A DNA stretch of 64,000 bases, taken from contig NZ_JAEPBH010000003.1 of NCBI RefSeq assembly GCF_016632365.1, positions 405 to 64,404 on the forward strand, given 5' to 3'. Positions 22,676-31,696 of this stretch are shown here, piece by piece (positions within the stretch are counted from its first letter, which is position 1; every line of letters begins with the position of its first letter). The position numbers were made by a program, and so were the translations under genes. The DNA is from Tenebrionibacter intestinalis (GTDB taxonomy: Bacteria > Pseudomonadota > Gammaproteobacteria > Enterobacterales > Enterobacteriaceae). The notes beneath the pieces are model-generated. The model worked only from the letters and a program-made list of their open reading frames with translations. It was not told where the DNA came from and made no database searches.

Positions 22676-23215
22676 ATGACAAAACTTACCTTACAGGAGC
22701 AGATGCTCAAGGCTGGGTTAGTGTCCAGCAAAAAAATGGCCAAAGTACAGAAAACGGCGAAAAAGTCGCGCGTTCAGGCGCGCGAAGCCAGAGAAGCAGT
22801 GGAAGAAAATAAAAAGTTGCAGCTTGAGCGCGATAAGCAGCTAAATGAGCAGCAAAAGCAGGCTAACCTGGCGAAAGAATACAAAGCTCAGATAAAACAG
22901 CTTATTGAAATGAACAGAATAAATATTTCAAAAGGCGATATCGATTTTAACTTCACTGATAATAACGTAATCAAAAAAGTTGTCGTGGATAAACTTATTC
23001 AGGCGCAGTTGGTCAGCGGCCGTCTCGCCATTGCGCGCCTGGCTGCGGATAGCCGCGGTGAGAGCGGATATGCGATTATTCCTGCAAGCGTTGCCGATAA
23101 AATCGCACAGCGGGATGCGAGCTATATTGTGTTAAATAGTGCGCTGAGTTCGCAAGAGCAGGATGAAGACGATCCGTATGCGGATTTTAAAGTGCCTGAT
23201 GATTTGATGTGGTAA
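22676..23215 (+). CDS. yaiL: DUF2058 protein, YaiL-like
   Basis: Small, highly charged protein of 179 residues. It is strikingly similar to remembered E. coli YaiL at both ends (MTKLTLQEQ and the terminal DEDDPYADFKVPDDLMW). Residues about 15-80 are Lys/Glu/Gln-rich and predicted coiled coil. YaiL/DUF2058 proteins are annotated as nucleoprotein or polynucleotide-associated, but the function is unproven. In E. coli yaiL lies elsewhere on the chromosome, so here it is either relocated or a second copy. It lies 104 bp after the cold-shock-domain gene in the same direction and may be co-transcribed. Confidence 0.85.
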   Translation: MTKLTLQEQMLKAGLVSSKKMAKVQKTAKKSRVQAREAREAVEENKKLQLERDKQLNEQQKQANLAKEYKAQIKQLIEMNRINISKGDIDFNFTDNNVIKKVVVDKLIQAQLVSGRLAIARLAADSRGESGYAIIPASVADKIAQRDASYIVLNSALSSQEQDEDDPYADFKVPDDLMW

Positions 23216-23220
23216 GTAAG

Positions 23221-23416
23221 GTTCGCCGTTATCGGTATTTGTTTGCGCTTTGCGCCAGGCTACAGGTTCCTGCCCTGTTTATGGCCAGCGGGGCGCCCGG
23301 CATGCACGTTACCGATAGGCGGGCGCTGACGTTAACCCACGGGAGAGCGATATAAGCCGCCTAACGCGTTAAAAATAGCAAGAAACCCCACTGGTGAGGT
23401 AACGGGGTTTTTTGTT
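23221..23416. ncRNA. Structured intergenic segment with a terminator, possible small RNA or antitoxin RNA region
   Basis: TATCGGTA (23230-23237) and TACCGATA (23310-23317) form an 8-bp inverted repeat. Downstream, AAACCCC (23393-23399) pairs with GGGGTTT followed by more T's to 23413, an intrinsic terminator on the + strand. On the - strand the same hairpin is followed by a looser T-rich stretch. It may end the yaiL transcript, or a - strand antisense RNA starting in the toxin leader at about 23480 could end here. No complementarity of 8 nt or more between the + strand segment and the toxin leader was found by eye. Confidence 0.35.
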
Positions 23417-23525
23417 TACGACTAAAGGTATCGCAGTACGGGATACCCAACAATCCGCACATACTGCTTTGGGGAAATGGTAGGGCTAAGCGGTATGGCT
23501 GCACTCCTTACGTAAGGAAAACCGG

Positions 23526-23606
23526 GTGATTGAGATCCCGACGATTATTAAACTCGTCATCGAAATCATTGCTGCATTCGTGCAACTGATTCTGCTGTTC
23601 TTGTAA
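23526..23606 (+). CDS. Small hydrophobic peptide resembling the ShoB type I toxin
   Basis: A 26-codon ORF starting at GTG 23526, with AAGGA at 23514-23518 giving 7-nt spacing. It encodes a peptide with a charged N-terminal third and a hydrophobic C-terminal half ending FVQLILLFL. Remembered E. coli ShoB, also 26 residues, ends VLQLILLFL and has the same KxVIxII spacing before it, so homology is likely. ShoB is an inner-membrane-depolarising toxin controlled by the antisense RNA OhsC. A 6-codon ORF (ATG at 23495) precedes it, and the palindrome CCTTACGTAAGG (23506-23517) overlaps the ribosome site, so translation is probably restrained by leader structure (inference). Confidence 0.7.
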   Translation: MIEIPTIIKLVIEIIAAFVQLILLFL

Positions 23607-23765
23607 TAGCAGGAAACGTACCTAAGGCGTGGGGGCAACCTTTAACATTTCCGGCTTTGATGCTAATTCAAAACCGGGCGCGCCGCGCCTGTGAAATTGT
23701 CGTGCATGCTGAGGGCGATTTTCAACCGGGACGCCGGGCGGCAAAACAGTACGGCTCTGATTTTA

Positions 23766-24698
23766 TCAACGAAACGCATCTGCCCGAACGTCAAACACGG
23801 CAAAATCTGCTGCAAGCGCGGTATTGGCAAATACCTCACGGCATTCGGCCAGCAGCGCCGTTGCACCGGCTGAATCATAGCGTGAGCTAAGATGGGTAAT
23901 GATAAGCCGCCTGACGCCCGCGTCGCGCGCCAGTTCCGCCGCCTGATGCGAGGTGGAATGGCCGCGTGAATTGGCTTTTTGCGCCATAGCGGCTTCCAGG
24001 GTGGCTTCATGCACCATGACATCGGCGCCGCGCGCCAGCGCCAGCGCTGCGGGCGTCGGCCCGGTATCGCCAAAAATGGCCAGCGTTTTACCGGGCCTGG
24101 GGGGCGCAAGATAATCGAGGCCGTTGATGATACGGCCATCGGCAAGCGTTATCGTTTCGCCGTTTTTCAGGCGCTGAAACAGCGGGCCGGGCTTCACGCC
24201 TGCGGCAATCAGCCTTGCGGCATCGAGCGCGCCGGGTATATCGTGCTGCTCAATGCGAAAGCCGTAGCATTCCACCGGGTGCGCCAGGCGCCTGGCGCTT
24301 ACCCGAAGCTGCCCGTCGTTAAACACCAGGCCTGCGTCAATTTCGACCGTTTCCAGCGGATAGCTGGTCCAGGAGCCGCTCAGGCGCAGCGTAGTGTCGA
24401 CAAATTCTCGCAGCCCCTTCGGCCCATAAAGCGTTAGCGGCGCTTGACTGCCTGCCATTGAACGGCTGCATAACAGCCCCGGCAGACCAAAAATGTGGTC
24501 GCCGTGCAGATGGGTGATAAAAATTTTCTCAATTTTGCCGGCGTTAACGGTGGCGGCCAGCAACTGATGCTGGGTTGCTTCGCCGCAGTCAAAAAGCCAT
24601 AGCCCGCCGCTGGCAAGCCCCGGATTAAGCACCAGCGCGCTAACGTTGCGCGTGCGGGTGGGCACGCCTGCTGAGGTGCCTAAAAAGTGAAATTGCAT
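23766..24698 (-). CDS. rnz: Ribonuclease Z/BN (ElaC)
   Basis: Zinc-dependent metallo-beta-lactamase-fold nuclease that acts on tRNA 3' ends; in E. coli RNase BN has both exo- and endonuclease activity. The metal site THLHGDH is visible (His63, His65, Asp67, His68), with a further Asp in IFGDTGPT and His in VHEAT and ITHLSSRYD. The start ATG at 24698 ([13 protein letters not shown]) gives 310 residues against 305 in E. coli. The frame is open upstream to 24809 but not conserved there. It is divergent from elaA. Confidence 0.95.
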   Translation of the reverse strand: MQFHFLGTSAGVPTRTRNVSALVLNPGLASGGLWLFDCGEATQHQLLAATVNAGKIEKIFITHLHGDHIFGLPGLLCSRSMAGSQAPLTLYGPKGLREFVDTTLRLSGSWTSYPLETVEIDAGLVFNDGQLRVSARRLAHPVECYGFRIEQHDIPGALDAARLIAAGVKPGPLFQRLKNGETITLADGRIINGLDYLAPPRPGKTLAIFGDTGPTPAALALARGADVMVHEATLEAAMAQKANSRGHSTSHQAAELARDAGVRRLIITHLSSRYDSAGATALLAECREVFANTALAADFAVFDVRADAFR

Positions 24699-25109
24699 GA
24701 TTACCGATCTGCCCACAAACGTGCCAGAGCGTGAGTATAACAGCGAACGTTTACGCTTAGCACCCGCCGGCCCGATATAACGCTTCATCAGCATACGGGC
24801 TAACGGCAATCAGGCTAAGCGTGCGCATGCGGGTGAAAAGTGCTAAGGCGCTGGCGTATCGCCTGAATTTCAGCAGGCTTATTCACGCCTGTAATCCATC
24901 CGGGGCGCTTAAAATTACGGCCGCTGGTTTATTTCTTTATAAAGGTAAGGACGCCCGGACAATACAGGAAGAAGGGGGGAAATTGACTGGCCTGCGCAAA
25001 AGATAAACATTAATGCCCGTTTATTGGCGAAAGGAATAAAATAGTCGACATACGGATATATGCACGGTGAAGCGTGCTTATCACTTAATCGTTTAAAGAA
25101 GGATTAAAC
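24699..25109. promoter_or_regulatory. Divergent rnz-elaA intergenic region
   Basis: 411 bp without a supported gene. AAGGA at 25099-25103, 6 nt before the elaA ATG, is a good ribosome site. A TTGACT hexamer near 24982 could be a -35 box toward elaA, but no matching -10 box is clear. Confidence 0.35.
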
Positions 25110-25553
25110 ATGATTCAGTGGCAGGACCTGCACCATTCACAACTTTCTGTCCCGCAGCTTTACGCATTGTTGCGACTGCGCTGCGCGGTGTTTGTCGTCG
25201 AGCAAAACTGCGCCTATCAGGATATTGACGGCGACGATATGGTGGGTGAAAACCGTCATCTGCTGGCGTGGCGCGATAATGCGCTGATTGCGTATGCGAG
25301 GCTACTGAAGCAGCCGGGCGAACCGGTAGTCATCGGGCGGGTGATTGTGGCGCCGCAGGCGCGAGGCGAAAAGCTTGGCAACCGGTTAATGAAAGAGGCG
25401 CTAAACGTTTGCGCTAACCACTGGCCGGACAGCAGTATTTACCTCGGCGCGCAGGCGCATTTACAGCGCTTCTACAGGCAGTTTGGCTTTATCCCGGTTA
25501 CCGATGTATACGACGAAGACGGCATTGCGCATATCGGCATGGCGCGCGGCTGA
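25110..25553 (+). CDS. elaA: GNAT-family acetyltransferase ElaA
   Basis: Cytoplasmic GCN5-related N-acetyltransferase of unknown acceptor. The N-terminal WQDLHHSQLSVPQLYALLRLRCAVFVVEQ is the ElaA signature. The acetyl-CoA-binding beta-bulge motif is seen as GRVIVAPQARGEKLGNRLM at about residues 73-91. The terminal FYRQFGFIPVTDVYDEDGIAHIGM is the GNAT motif B region. Its 147 residues are slightly shorter than E. coli ElaA. Followed by elaB with a separate promoter. Confidence 0.93.
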   Translation: MIQWQDLHHSQLSVPQLYALLRLRCAVFVVEQNCAYQDIDGDDMVGENRHLLAWRDNALIAYARLLKQPGEPVVIGRVIVAPQARGEKLGNRLMKEALNVCANHWPDSSIYLGAQAHLQRFYRQFGFIPVTDVYDEDGIAHIGMARG

Positions 25554-25580
25554 GCGTTACGCAAATGGCGGGGTTATTGT

Positions 25581-25587
25581 CTATAGT
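25581..25587 (+). promoter_or_regulatory. Sigma-S-like -10 element of elaB
   Basis: CTATAGT at 25581-25587 lies 37 bp before the elaB ATG and resembles the RpoS-preferred CTATACT. No strong -35 box is present, as is common for such promoters. E. coli elaB is a known RpoS-dependent gene, which supports the assignment. Confidence 0.5.
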
Positions 25588-25623
25588 CTGGTAAACCAAC
25601 TGCCACAATGATGGAGAACCGCA

Positions 25624-25932
25624 ATGGGATTCAAAAACGCTGACAGTTCCAGCCTGGATGACGATTTAACGCTACTGAGCGAAACGCTCGAAGAGATACT
25701 GCGCGCCTCAGGCGATCCGGCCGACCAGAAATATATTGAACTTAAAGCGCGCGCCGAGCAGGCGCTGCATGATGTCAAAAACCGGGTCAGCCAGGCTTCC
25801 GATACTTATTATTACCGCACGAAACAGGCCGTGTGCCAGGCCGATGATTTTGTTCGTGATAAACCCTGGCAAGGCGTTGGAATCGGCGCAGCCGTAGGGC
25901 TGGTGCTGGGGATGTTGCTGGCGCGCCGTTAA
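25624..25932 (+). CDS. elaB: Stress-induced C-tail-anchored membrane protein ElaB (DUF883)
   Basis: A soluble helical N-terminal part of about 75 residues is followed by one C-terminal transmembrane helix (about residues 80-100, GVGIGAAVGLVLGMLLARR), the DUF883/YqjD/ElaB architecture. In E. coli these proteins are RpoS-regulated, insert into the inner membrane by the C-terminal helix and bind ribosomes in stationary phase. Length 102 against about 101 in E. coli. The double Arg at the extreme C-terminus follows the membrane helix as usual. Confidence 0.95.
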   Translation: MGFKNADSSSLDDDLTLLSETLEEILRASGDPADQKYIELKARAEQALHDVKNRVSQASDTYYYRTKQAVCQADDFVRDKPWQGVGIGAAVGLVLGMLLARR

Positions 25933-25937
25933 CACAC

Positions 25938-25961
25938 CCGCCCGCGCCGTTAACGACGCGG
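25938..25961 (+). terminator. GC-rich hairpin after elaB
   Basis: GCCCGCG (25938-25944) pairs with CGCGGGC (25955-25961), followed only by GTTTGC, so termination would be weak. It separates elaB from the menF promoter region. Confidence 0.4.
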
Positions 25962-26045
25962 GCGTTTGCCCTTCTCCTGAGGTGGAATTCTTTTTGCCTT
26001 CTGAACCACGTATACTGCGTCGTTTTCGCAGAGGGTGAGGTCACT

Positions 26046-27350
26046 TTGAATTCTCTTGCCGACGTGCTGAAGCAGATTCAGCTTGCGCTCTCAGGCGCAT
26101 TTTCTACGACACCCGGTTTACAGCAAATCACAATGGCATTTTCTCTGGGCGACGGCAGCGACGCGCTGGCATGGCTTGCCGGGCAACGCCTGTGGCCGCA
26201 GTTTTACTGGCAGCAACGTAGCGGCGATGAGGAACTGGCGGCGCTGGGGGCGTGCGCGACCTTTAGCGATATGCCCGCAGCGCAGGCGTTTCTGGCGCAG
26301 TATGCCGATGCGCCTGAACTTGCGCTTTGCGGCCTTAATGCGTTTGATCCGGCGCAGGGGCGGCTCTTTTTGCCGCGTCTGCTTTGGCAGCGTCGGGGGG
26401 CCGTCGCCCGGATGACGCTTAACCTTTACAGCGCCGTTAGCGTAAACGACGACGTTCCCCGGGCGCGCGATTTTCTCGCGCGCCTGTCCTGTTCCCGAGC
26501 GCTGAAGCCTTTGCAGCTTGCCTGTATTAAAGAAAGCCAGCAGCCCGACCGCGCGCAGTGGGGCGCGCTTATTGCGCGCGCCACCGATGCCATTGCGGCC
26601 GGTGAGTTTGATAAAGTCGTGCTGGCCCGGGTCGATAATCTGCATTTTTCCCGCGCGCCCGATGCGGCGGCGCTGATGGCCGCGAGCCGCAGAGTCAACG
26701 GCGGCTGCTACCATTTCTTTATGGCATTCGATGCGGAGCGCGCCTTTCTGGGTTCCTCGCCTGAGCGTTTGTGGCGACGCACTGGCGACAGGCTGCGTAC
26801 AGAAGCGTTGGCGGGCACGGTTGCAGGCGATCCCGACGATGCGCAGGCCGCGCAGCTTGGCGACTGGCTTATGCATGATGATAAAAACCAGCGTGAGAAT
26901 ATGCTGGTGGTGGAAGATATCTGCCAGCGACTGCAGGGCGTATGCGGCGTGCTGGAGGTGCTTGCGCCTCAGGTTGTGCGCCTGCGTAAGGTGCAGCATC
27001 TGCGTCGCTGTATCTGGACTACGCTCAATGCTGGCGGCGATGATCTGCTTTGCCTGGAGCGGCTACAGCCGACGGCGGCGGTAGCCGGGCTGCCGCGCGA
27101 TGCGGCGCGGCAGTTTATTGCGCGGCACGAGCCGTTTACGCGCGAATGGTACGCAGGTTCAGCGGGCTGGCTTAGCGCGCGGCGTAGCGAGTTTTGCGTT
27201 ACGCTGCGCTGCGCGCTGATTGAGGGCGCTCGCGTGCGCCTGTACGCTGGCGCGGGCATCGTTGCCGGCTCGCAGGCAGAGCATGAGTGGCAGGAAGTGA
27301 ATAACAAGGCAGCCGGGCTGCGCTCGCTGTTCTTTGCAACTCCCGATTGA
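26046..27350 (+). CDS. menF: Isochorismate synthase MenF
   Basis: Converts chorismate to isochorismate, the first step of menaquinone synthesis. The C-terminal chorismate-binding domain shows GEFDKVVLAR (catalytic Lys), FMAFDAERAFLGSSPERL, TEALAGT, DDKNQRENMLVVEDI and YAGAGIVAGS. Its 434 residues compare with 431 in E. coli. The start is TTG at 26046, because MNSLADVLKQI aligns with the E. coli N-terminus and a GAGG lies just upstream; no ATG or GTG fits. A TATACT at 26011-26016 with TTCTTT 17 bp upstream may be its promoter. Confidence 0.94.
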   Translation: MNSLADVLKQIQLALSGAFSTTPGLQQITMAFSLGDGSDALAWLAGQRLWPQFYWQQRSGDEELAALGACATFSDMPAAQAFLAQYADAPELALCGLNAFDPAQGRLFLPRLLWQRRGAVARMTLNLYSAVSVNDDVPRARDFLARLSCSRALKPLQLACIKESQQPDRAQWGALIARATDAIAAGEFDKVVLARVDNLHFSRAPDAAALMAASRRVNGGCYHFFMAFDAERAFLGSSPERLWRRTGDRLRTEALAGTVAGDPDDAQAAQLGDWLMHDDKNQRENMLVVEDICQRLQGVCGVLEVLAPQVVRLRKVQHLRRCIWTTLNAGGDDLLCLERLQPTAAVAGLPRDAARQFIARHEPFTREWYAGSAGWLSARRSEFCVTLRCALIEGARVRLYAGAGIVAGSQAEHEWQEVNNKAAGLRSLFFATPD

Positions 27351-27433
27351 GCGACGCGCACACGATGCATATCAAAATAATACGCGGCGTAATCTTTATA
27401 ATATTCAGGCAATATTGATACCGGACCACACAG

Positions 27434-29104
27434 ATGTCGACAAGCTCCTTTAACCGCCGCTGGGCCGCGGTCATTCTTGAAACGCTGACCCGCCACGGCG
27501 TGCGCCATATCTGCATTGCGCCGGGTTCGCGTTCAACGCCGCTGACGCTGGCGGCCGCCGGAAACGGCGCTTTCATTTGTCATACCCATTTTGATGAACG
27601 TGGCCTCGGTCACCTGGCGTTGGGGTTGGCCAAGGCCGGTAAAGCGCCGGTAGCGGTGATTGTTACGTCTGGTACGGCGGTAGCCAATCTCTATCCGGCC
27701 ATTATTGAGGCCGGGCTGACCGGCGAGCGACTGGTTGTGCTGAGCGCCGATCGCCCGCCGGAACTTATTGACTGCGGTGCGAACCAGGCGATTCGCCAGC
27801 AGGGCATTTTCGCTTCCCATCCTTCTGAAACGCTTTCTTTGCCGCGCCCGACGCCGGATATTCCTGCTCGCTGGCTGGTATCCACGCTCGACAGCGCGCT
27901 GGGGCGGCTTAGCGCGGGCGCGCTACACGTAAACTGCCCTTTTGCCGAGCCGCTGTATGGCGAGCTTAATGACGGCGGCCTTGCCTGGCAGCAGACATTG
28001 GGCAACTGGTGGCAGGATGATAAACCGTGGCTATGCGAGCCACATCAGGCAACCGTGATAAAACAGGACGACTGGCCCGCGTGGCGGCGCAGGCGCGGTG
28101 TTATTGTCGCTGGCCGGCTGAGCGCGCGTGAGGGCGCTCAGGTGGCGGCCTGGGCGCAAACGCTGGGCTGGCCGCTGATTGGCGACGTTTTATCGCAAAC
28201 CGGGCAGCCCCTGCCTTGTGCGGACTTATGGCTGGGTAACGCCCGTGCCGTTACGGAACTGGACGAAGCGGATATTGTGATTCAGTTCGGCGCAAGCCTC
28301 ACCGGTAAGCGCCTGTTGCAGTGGCAGGCGACGTGTCGGCCGCAGGAGTACTGGATTGTCGATAGCCTTGACGGCCGCCTCGACCCGGCGCACCATCGCG
28401 GCCGCAGACTGGTGGCGGATATTGGCGAGTGGCTGGCGCGGCATCCGGCAGAAAAGCGCGCGCCCTGGGCGCAGGATGTGGCAATGCTTTCAGCGCAGGC
28501 GCAGGCCAGAGCGGAGAAGATGACCGCGGAATTTGGCGAAGCCCAGGTGGCGCGTCGCCTGCCGCTGCTGTTGCCTGAACAGGGGCAACTGTTTCTTGGC
28601 AACAGCCTGGTGGTGCGCCTGGTGGATGCCCTGGCGCGCCTGCCGCAGGGGTACCCGGTATGGAGCAACCGCGGCGCCAGCGGTATCGACGGCCTCATTT
28701 CCACCGCCGCTGGCGTACAGCGTGCAAAGGCGCGTCCTACGCTTGCTGTGGTCGGCGATCTGTCTGCGCTCTACGATCTCAACAGCCTGGCGCTGCTGCG
28801 CCAGGCGCCTGCGCCGTTCGTGCTGCTTATCGTCAACAATAACGGCGGTCAGATCTTCTCGCTGCTGCCGACGCCGGTAAACGAACGTGAGCGCTTCTAC
28901 TGCATGCCGCAGAACGTCAGCTTTGAACAAAGCGCGGCCATGTTTGGGTTAAGCTATTCTGCGCCCGACAGTTGGCAGGCGCTGTGCGAGGTGATGTCGG
29001 GCGCGTGGCAGCGCCCCGGCGCGACCATTGTTGAACTAAGCGTTGAACAAACCGCAGGCACCCGCACGCTGCAACAACTGCTGGCGCAGGTGAGCCATCT
29101 GTGA
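27434..29104 (+). CDS. menD: SEPHCHC synthase MenD
   Basis: Thiamine-diphosphate enzyme that joins isochorismate and 2-oxoglutarate to give SEPHCHC. Three ThDP-enzyme domains are visible: the N-terminal [18 protein letters not shown] and ISGTAVAN-type ([13 protein letters not shown]) segments, a middle domain, and the C-terminal [18 protein letters not shown] and [13 protein letters not shown], the cofactor-binding GD...N motif. Length 556 as in E. coli. The menH start overlaps its end. Confidence 0.97.
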   Translation: MSTSSFNRRWAAVILETLTRHGVRHICIAPGSRSTPLTLAAAGNGAFICHTHFDERGLGHLALGLAKAGKAPVAVIVTSGTAVANLYPAIIEAGLTGERLVVLSADRPPELIDCGANQAIRQQGIFASHPSETLSLPRPTPDIPARWLVSTLDSALGRLSAGALHVNCPFAEPLYGELNDGGLAWQQTLGNWWQDDKPWLCEPHQATVIKQDDWPAWRRRRGVIVAGRLSAREGAQVAAWAQTLGWPLIGDVLSQTGQPLPCADLWLGNARAVTELDEADIVIQFGASLTGKRLLQWQATCRPQEYWIVDSLDGRLDPAHHRGRRLVADIGEWLARHPAEKRAPWAQDVAMLSAQAQARAEKMTAEFGEAQVARRLPLLLPEQGQLFLGNSLVVRLVDALARLPQGYPVWSNRGASGIDGLISTAAGVQRAKARPTLAVVGDLSALYDLNSLALLRQAPAPFVLLIVNNNGGQIFSLLPTPVNERERFYCMPQNVSFEQSAAMFGLSYSAPDSWQALCEVMSGAWQRPGATIVELSVEQTAGTRTLQQLLAQVSHL

Positions 29105-29871
29105 TTTTACATGCGCGGGCAAACAGTGTGGCTGGTCGTCCCTGGCTGGTCTGGCTGCACGGTTTTCTTGGCAGCAGACGCGAATGGCTGCCCTTTGCCG
29201 GGGAGTTTACGCACTGGTCGCAGTTGTGGATAGACCTGCCAGGTCACGGCGGCTCGGCGCAGATATTAGCGCGCGATTTTGCCGACGTCAGCCAGCGTCT
29301 GCGCGCCACGCTGGCGCATTATGGGGTAACGCATTACTGGCTGGTGGGTTATTCGCTGGGCGGCAGAATCGCAATGTATCACGCCTGTTATGGACATGCC
29401 GACGGCCTGGCCGGGCTGGTGGTGGAAGGCGGCAATCCGGGTCTGGCCTGTAAAGCCGGGCGCGAACAGCGAATGCAAAGCGATATGCAGTGGGCGCAGC
29501 GCCTGCGCGCGCAACCGCTTCCCGACGTGCTTGACGCATGGTACCGCCAGCCGGTATTTAGCGATCTGACCCCTCTACAGCGTAGCGAGCTGATAGCGCT
29601 GCGCGGTCGTAATAATCCACTGTCGCTGGCGGCTATGCTGGAAGCAACCTCGCTGGCGCGCCAGCCGGATCTGGCCCCGGCGCTGCGGGCGTTAACAATA
29701 CCTTTTACTTATTTATGCGGCGAGCGCGACGCGAAATTTCGCGCGCTGGCCCAGGCGCGCGCGCTGCCGCTGCGGGTTATCCCGGCGGCAGGACACAACG
29801 CGCACCGCGAAAATCCCGGCGCGTTTAGTAACGCGCTTCGTGAAATACTGGCTCAGGCCGATGAGGACTAA
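29101..29871 (+). CDS. menH: SHCHC synthase MenH
   Basis: Alpha/beta-hydrolase-fold lyase that eliminates pyruvate from SEPHCHC. The nucleophile elbow GYSLGG places the catalytic Ser at residue 85. The catalytic Asp lies in CGERDAKF and the His in [11 protein letters not shown]. Length 256, close to the 252 of E. coli. It starts with GTG at 29101, overlapping the menD stop by 4 nt. Next gene menB begins 2 bp after its stop. Confidence 0.95.
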   Translation: MILHARANSVAGRPWLVWLHGFLGSRREWLPFAGEFTHWSQLWIDLPGHGGSAQILARDFADVSQRLRATLAHYGVTHYWLVGYSLGGRIAMYHACYGHADGLAGLVVEGGNPGLACKAGREQRMQSDMQWAQRLRAQPLPDVLDAWYRQPVFSDLTPLQRSELIALRGRNNPLSLAAMLEATSLARQPDLAPALRALTIPFTYLCGERDAKFRALAQARALPLRVIPAAGHNAHRENPGAFSNALREILAQADED

Positions 29872-29873
29872 TC

Positions 29874-30731
29874 ATGATCTATCCAGATGAACAAAAGCTC
29901 TGCGCGCCGGTTGAATGGCGCGACTGCTCGGAAGGCTACACCGATATTCGTTACGAAAAATCGCCCGACGGTATCGCTAAAATCACCATCAACCGTCCAC
30001 AGGTGCGTAATGCCTTTCGCCCGCTGACGGTCAAGGAGATGATTCAGGCGCTGGCCGATGCGCGCTATGACGACAGCATTGGCGTGATTGTGCTGACCGG
30101 TGAAGGCGACAAGGCGTTCTGCGCGGGCGGCGATCAGAAAATCCGCGGCGACTACGGCGGCTATCGTGACGACAGCGGCGTTCATCATCTCAACGTGCTG
30201 GACTTCCAGCGCCAGATTCGCACCTGCCCGAAGCCGGTAGTCGCGATGGTGGCCGGTTACGCTATTGGCGGCGGTCATGTATTGCATATGATGTGCGATC
30301 TGACCATTGCGGCGGACAACGCCATCTTTGGACAAACTGGCCCGAAAGTTGGTTCTTTTGACGGCGGCTGGGGCGCTTCTTACATGGCGCGCATCGTCGG
30401 TCAGAAAAAAGCGCGCGAAATCTGGTTTTTGTGCCGCCAGTACGATGCAAAACAGGCGCTGGATATGGGGCTGGTGAATACCGTAGTCCCGCTGGCGGAA
30501 CTGGAAAAAGAAACCGTGCGCTGGTGTCGGGAAATGCTCGAAAACAGCCCGATGGCCCTGCGTTGCCTGAAGGCGGCGTTGAATGCCGACTGCGACGGCC
30601 AGGCCGGTTTGCAGGAGCTGGCGGGTAACGCCACTATGCTTTTCTATATGACCGATGAAGGGCAGGAAGGGCGTAATGCCTTTAACGAAAAGCGGGCGCC
30701 GGACTTCAGCAAATATAAACGGAACCCGTAA
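29874..30731 (+). CDS. menB: 1,4-dihydroxy-2-naphthoyl-CoA synthase MenB
   Basis: Crotonase-superfamily enzyme that closes the second ring of naphthoquinone from o-succinylbenzoyl-CoA. Visible signatures are [21 protein letters not shown], the oxyanion-hole [17 protein letters not shown] and [20 protein letters not shown]. Its 285 residues equal E. coli MenB. The menC ATG overlaps the menB stop codon by one base. Confidence 0.98.
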   Translation: MIYPDEQKLCAPVEWRDCSEGYTDIRYEKSPDGIAKITINRPQVRNAFRPLTVKEMIQALADARYDDSIGVIVLTGEGDKAFCAGGDQKIRGDYGGYRDDSGVHHLNVLDFQRQIRTCPKPVVAMVAGYAIGGGHVLHMMCDLTIAADNAIFGQTGPKVGSFDGGWGASYMARIVGQKKAREIWFLCRQYDAKQALDMGLVNTVVPLAELEKETVRWCREMLENSPMALRCLKAALNADCDGQAGLQELAGNATMLFYMTDEGQEGRNAFNEKRAPDFSKYKRNP

Positions 30732-31696
30732 TGCGTCAGGCGCAAATCTGGCGTTACCAACTGCCGATGGATGCGGGCGTGGTGCTGCGCGAGCGGCGCC
30801 TGAAAACGCGCGACGGGCTGCTGGTGCGCCTGCGCGAAGGCGAAAACGAAGGCTGGGGGGAAATAGCGCCGCTGCCGGGCTTTAGCGCTGAAACGCTCGA
30901 CGAGACGCAGGCGCAAACGCTGGGGTGGGTAAATGCCTGGCGCGCAGGCGATAACCCGGCATGGCCGGCTGCGCCGTCGGCGGCGTTTGGCCTGAGCTGT
31001 GCGGCTGCGGAGCTTACACAGGTGTTGCCGGCTGCGGCGGATTACCGCGCCGCGCCGCTGTGCACAGGCGATCCCGATGCGTTGATCCCTGTGCTGGAAG
31101 CGATGCCTGGCGAAAAGGTGGCAAAAATTAAAGTTGGGCTTTATGAGGCGGTGCGTGACGGCATGGTAGTAAACCTGTTGCTGGAAGCGCTGCCTGCCCT
31201 GACATTGCGCCTTGACGCCAACCGTGGCTGGACGCCGCTTAAGGCGCAGCAGTTTGCAAAATACGTTTCGCCTGCGCGCCGTTCGCGCATCGCCTTTATT
31301 GAAGAGCCGTGCAAAACCCGTGAACAGTCGCGCGCGTTCGCCGCCGAAACCGGTATTGCGATTGCGTGGGATGAGAGCTTGCGCGAGTCGGATTTCGTTT
31401 TTGCCGCCGAACCGGGATTAACGGCGGTGATAATTAAACCGACCCTGACCGGCAGTCTTGACATCGTGCGCGGGCAGGTCGCTCAGGCGCATGCGCTGGG
31501 GCTGGAGGCGATTATCAGTTCATCGATTGAATCAAGTCTGGGGTTGACGCAACTGGCGCGTATTGCCGCCTGGCTGACGCCAGGCGTGATACCGGGGCTG
31601 GATACGCTGTCGCTGATGCAGGCGCAACTGGTACGCCGCTGGCCGGGCAGCGTTCTGCCTTGTCTGGATACCCAGAGCCTGGAGCCGCTGCTATGA
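30731..31696 (+). CDS. menC: o-Succinylbenzoate synthase MenC
   Basis: Enolase-superfamily dehydratase converting SHCHC to o-succinylbenzoate. Catalytic and metal residues are visible: Lys in KIKVGLYE, Asp in RLDANRGW, Glu in FIEEPCK, Asp in AWDES and Lys in VIIKPTLTG. Length 321 compared with 320 in E. coli. Its stop overlaps the menE ATG (31693-31696). Confidence 0.96.
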   Translation: MRQAQIWRYQLPMDAGVVLRERRLKTRDGLLVRLREGENEGWGEIAPLPGFSAETLDETQAQTLGWVNAWRAGDNPAWPAAPSAAFGLSCAAAELTQVLPAAADYRAAPLCTGDPDALIPVLEAMPGEKVAKIKVGLYEAVRDGMVVNLLLEALPALTLRLDANRGWTPLKAQQFAKYVSPARRSRIAFIEEPCKTREQSRAFAAETGIAIAWDESLRESDFVFAAEPGLTAVIIKPTLTGSLDIVRGQVAQAHALGLEAIISSSIESSLGLTQLARIAAWLTPGVIPGLDTLSLMQAQLVRRWPGSVLPCLDTQSLEPLL

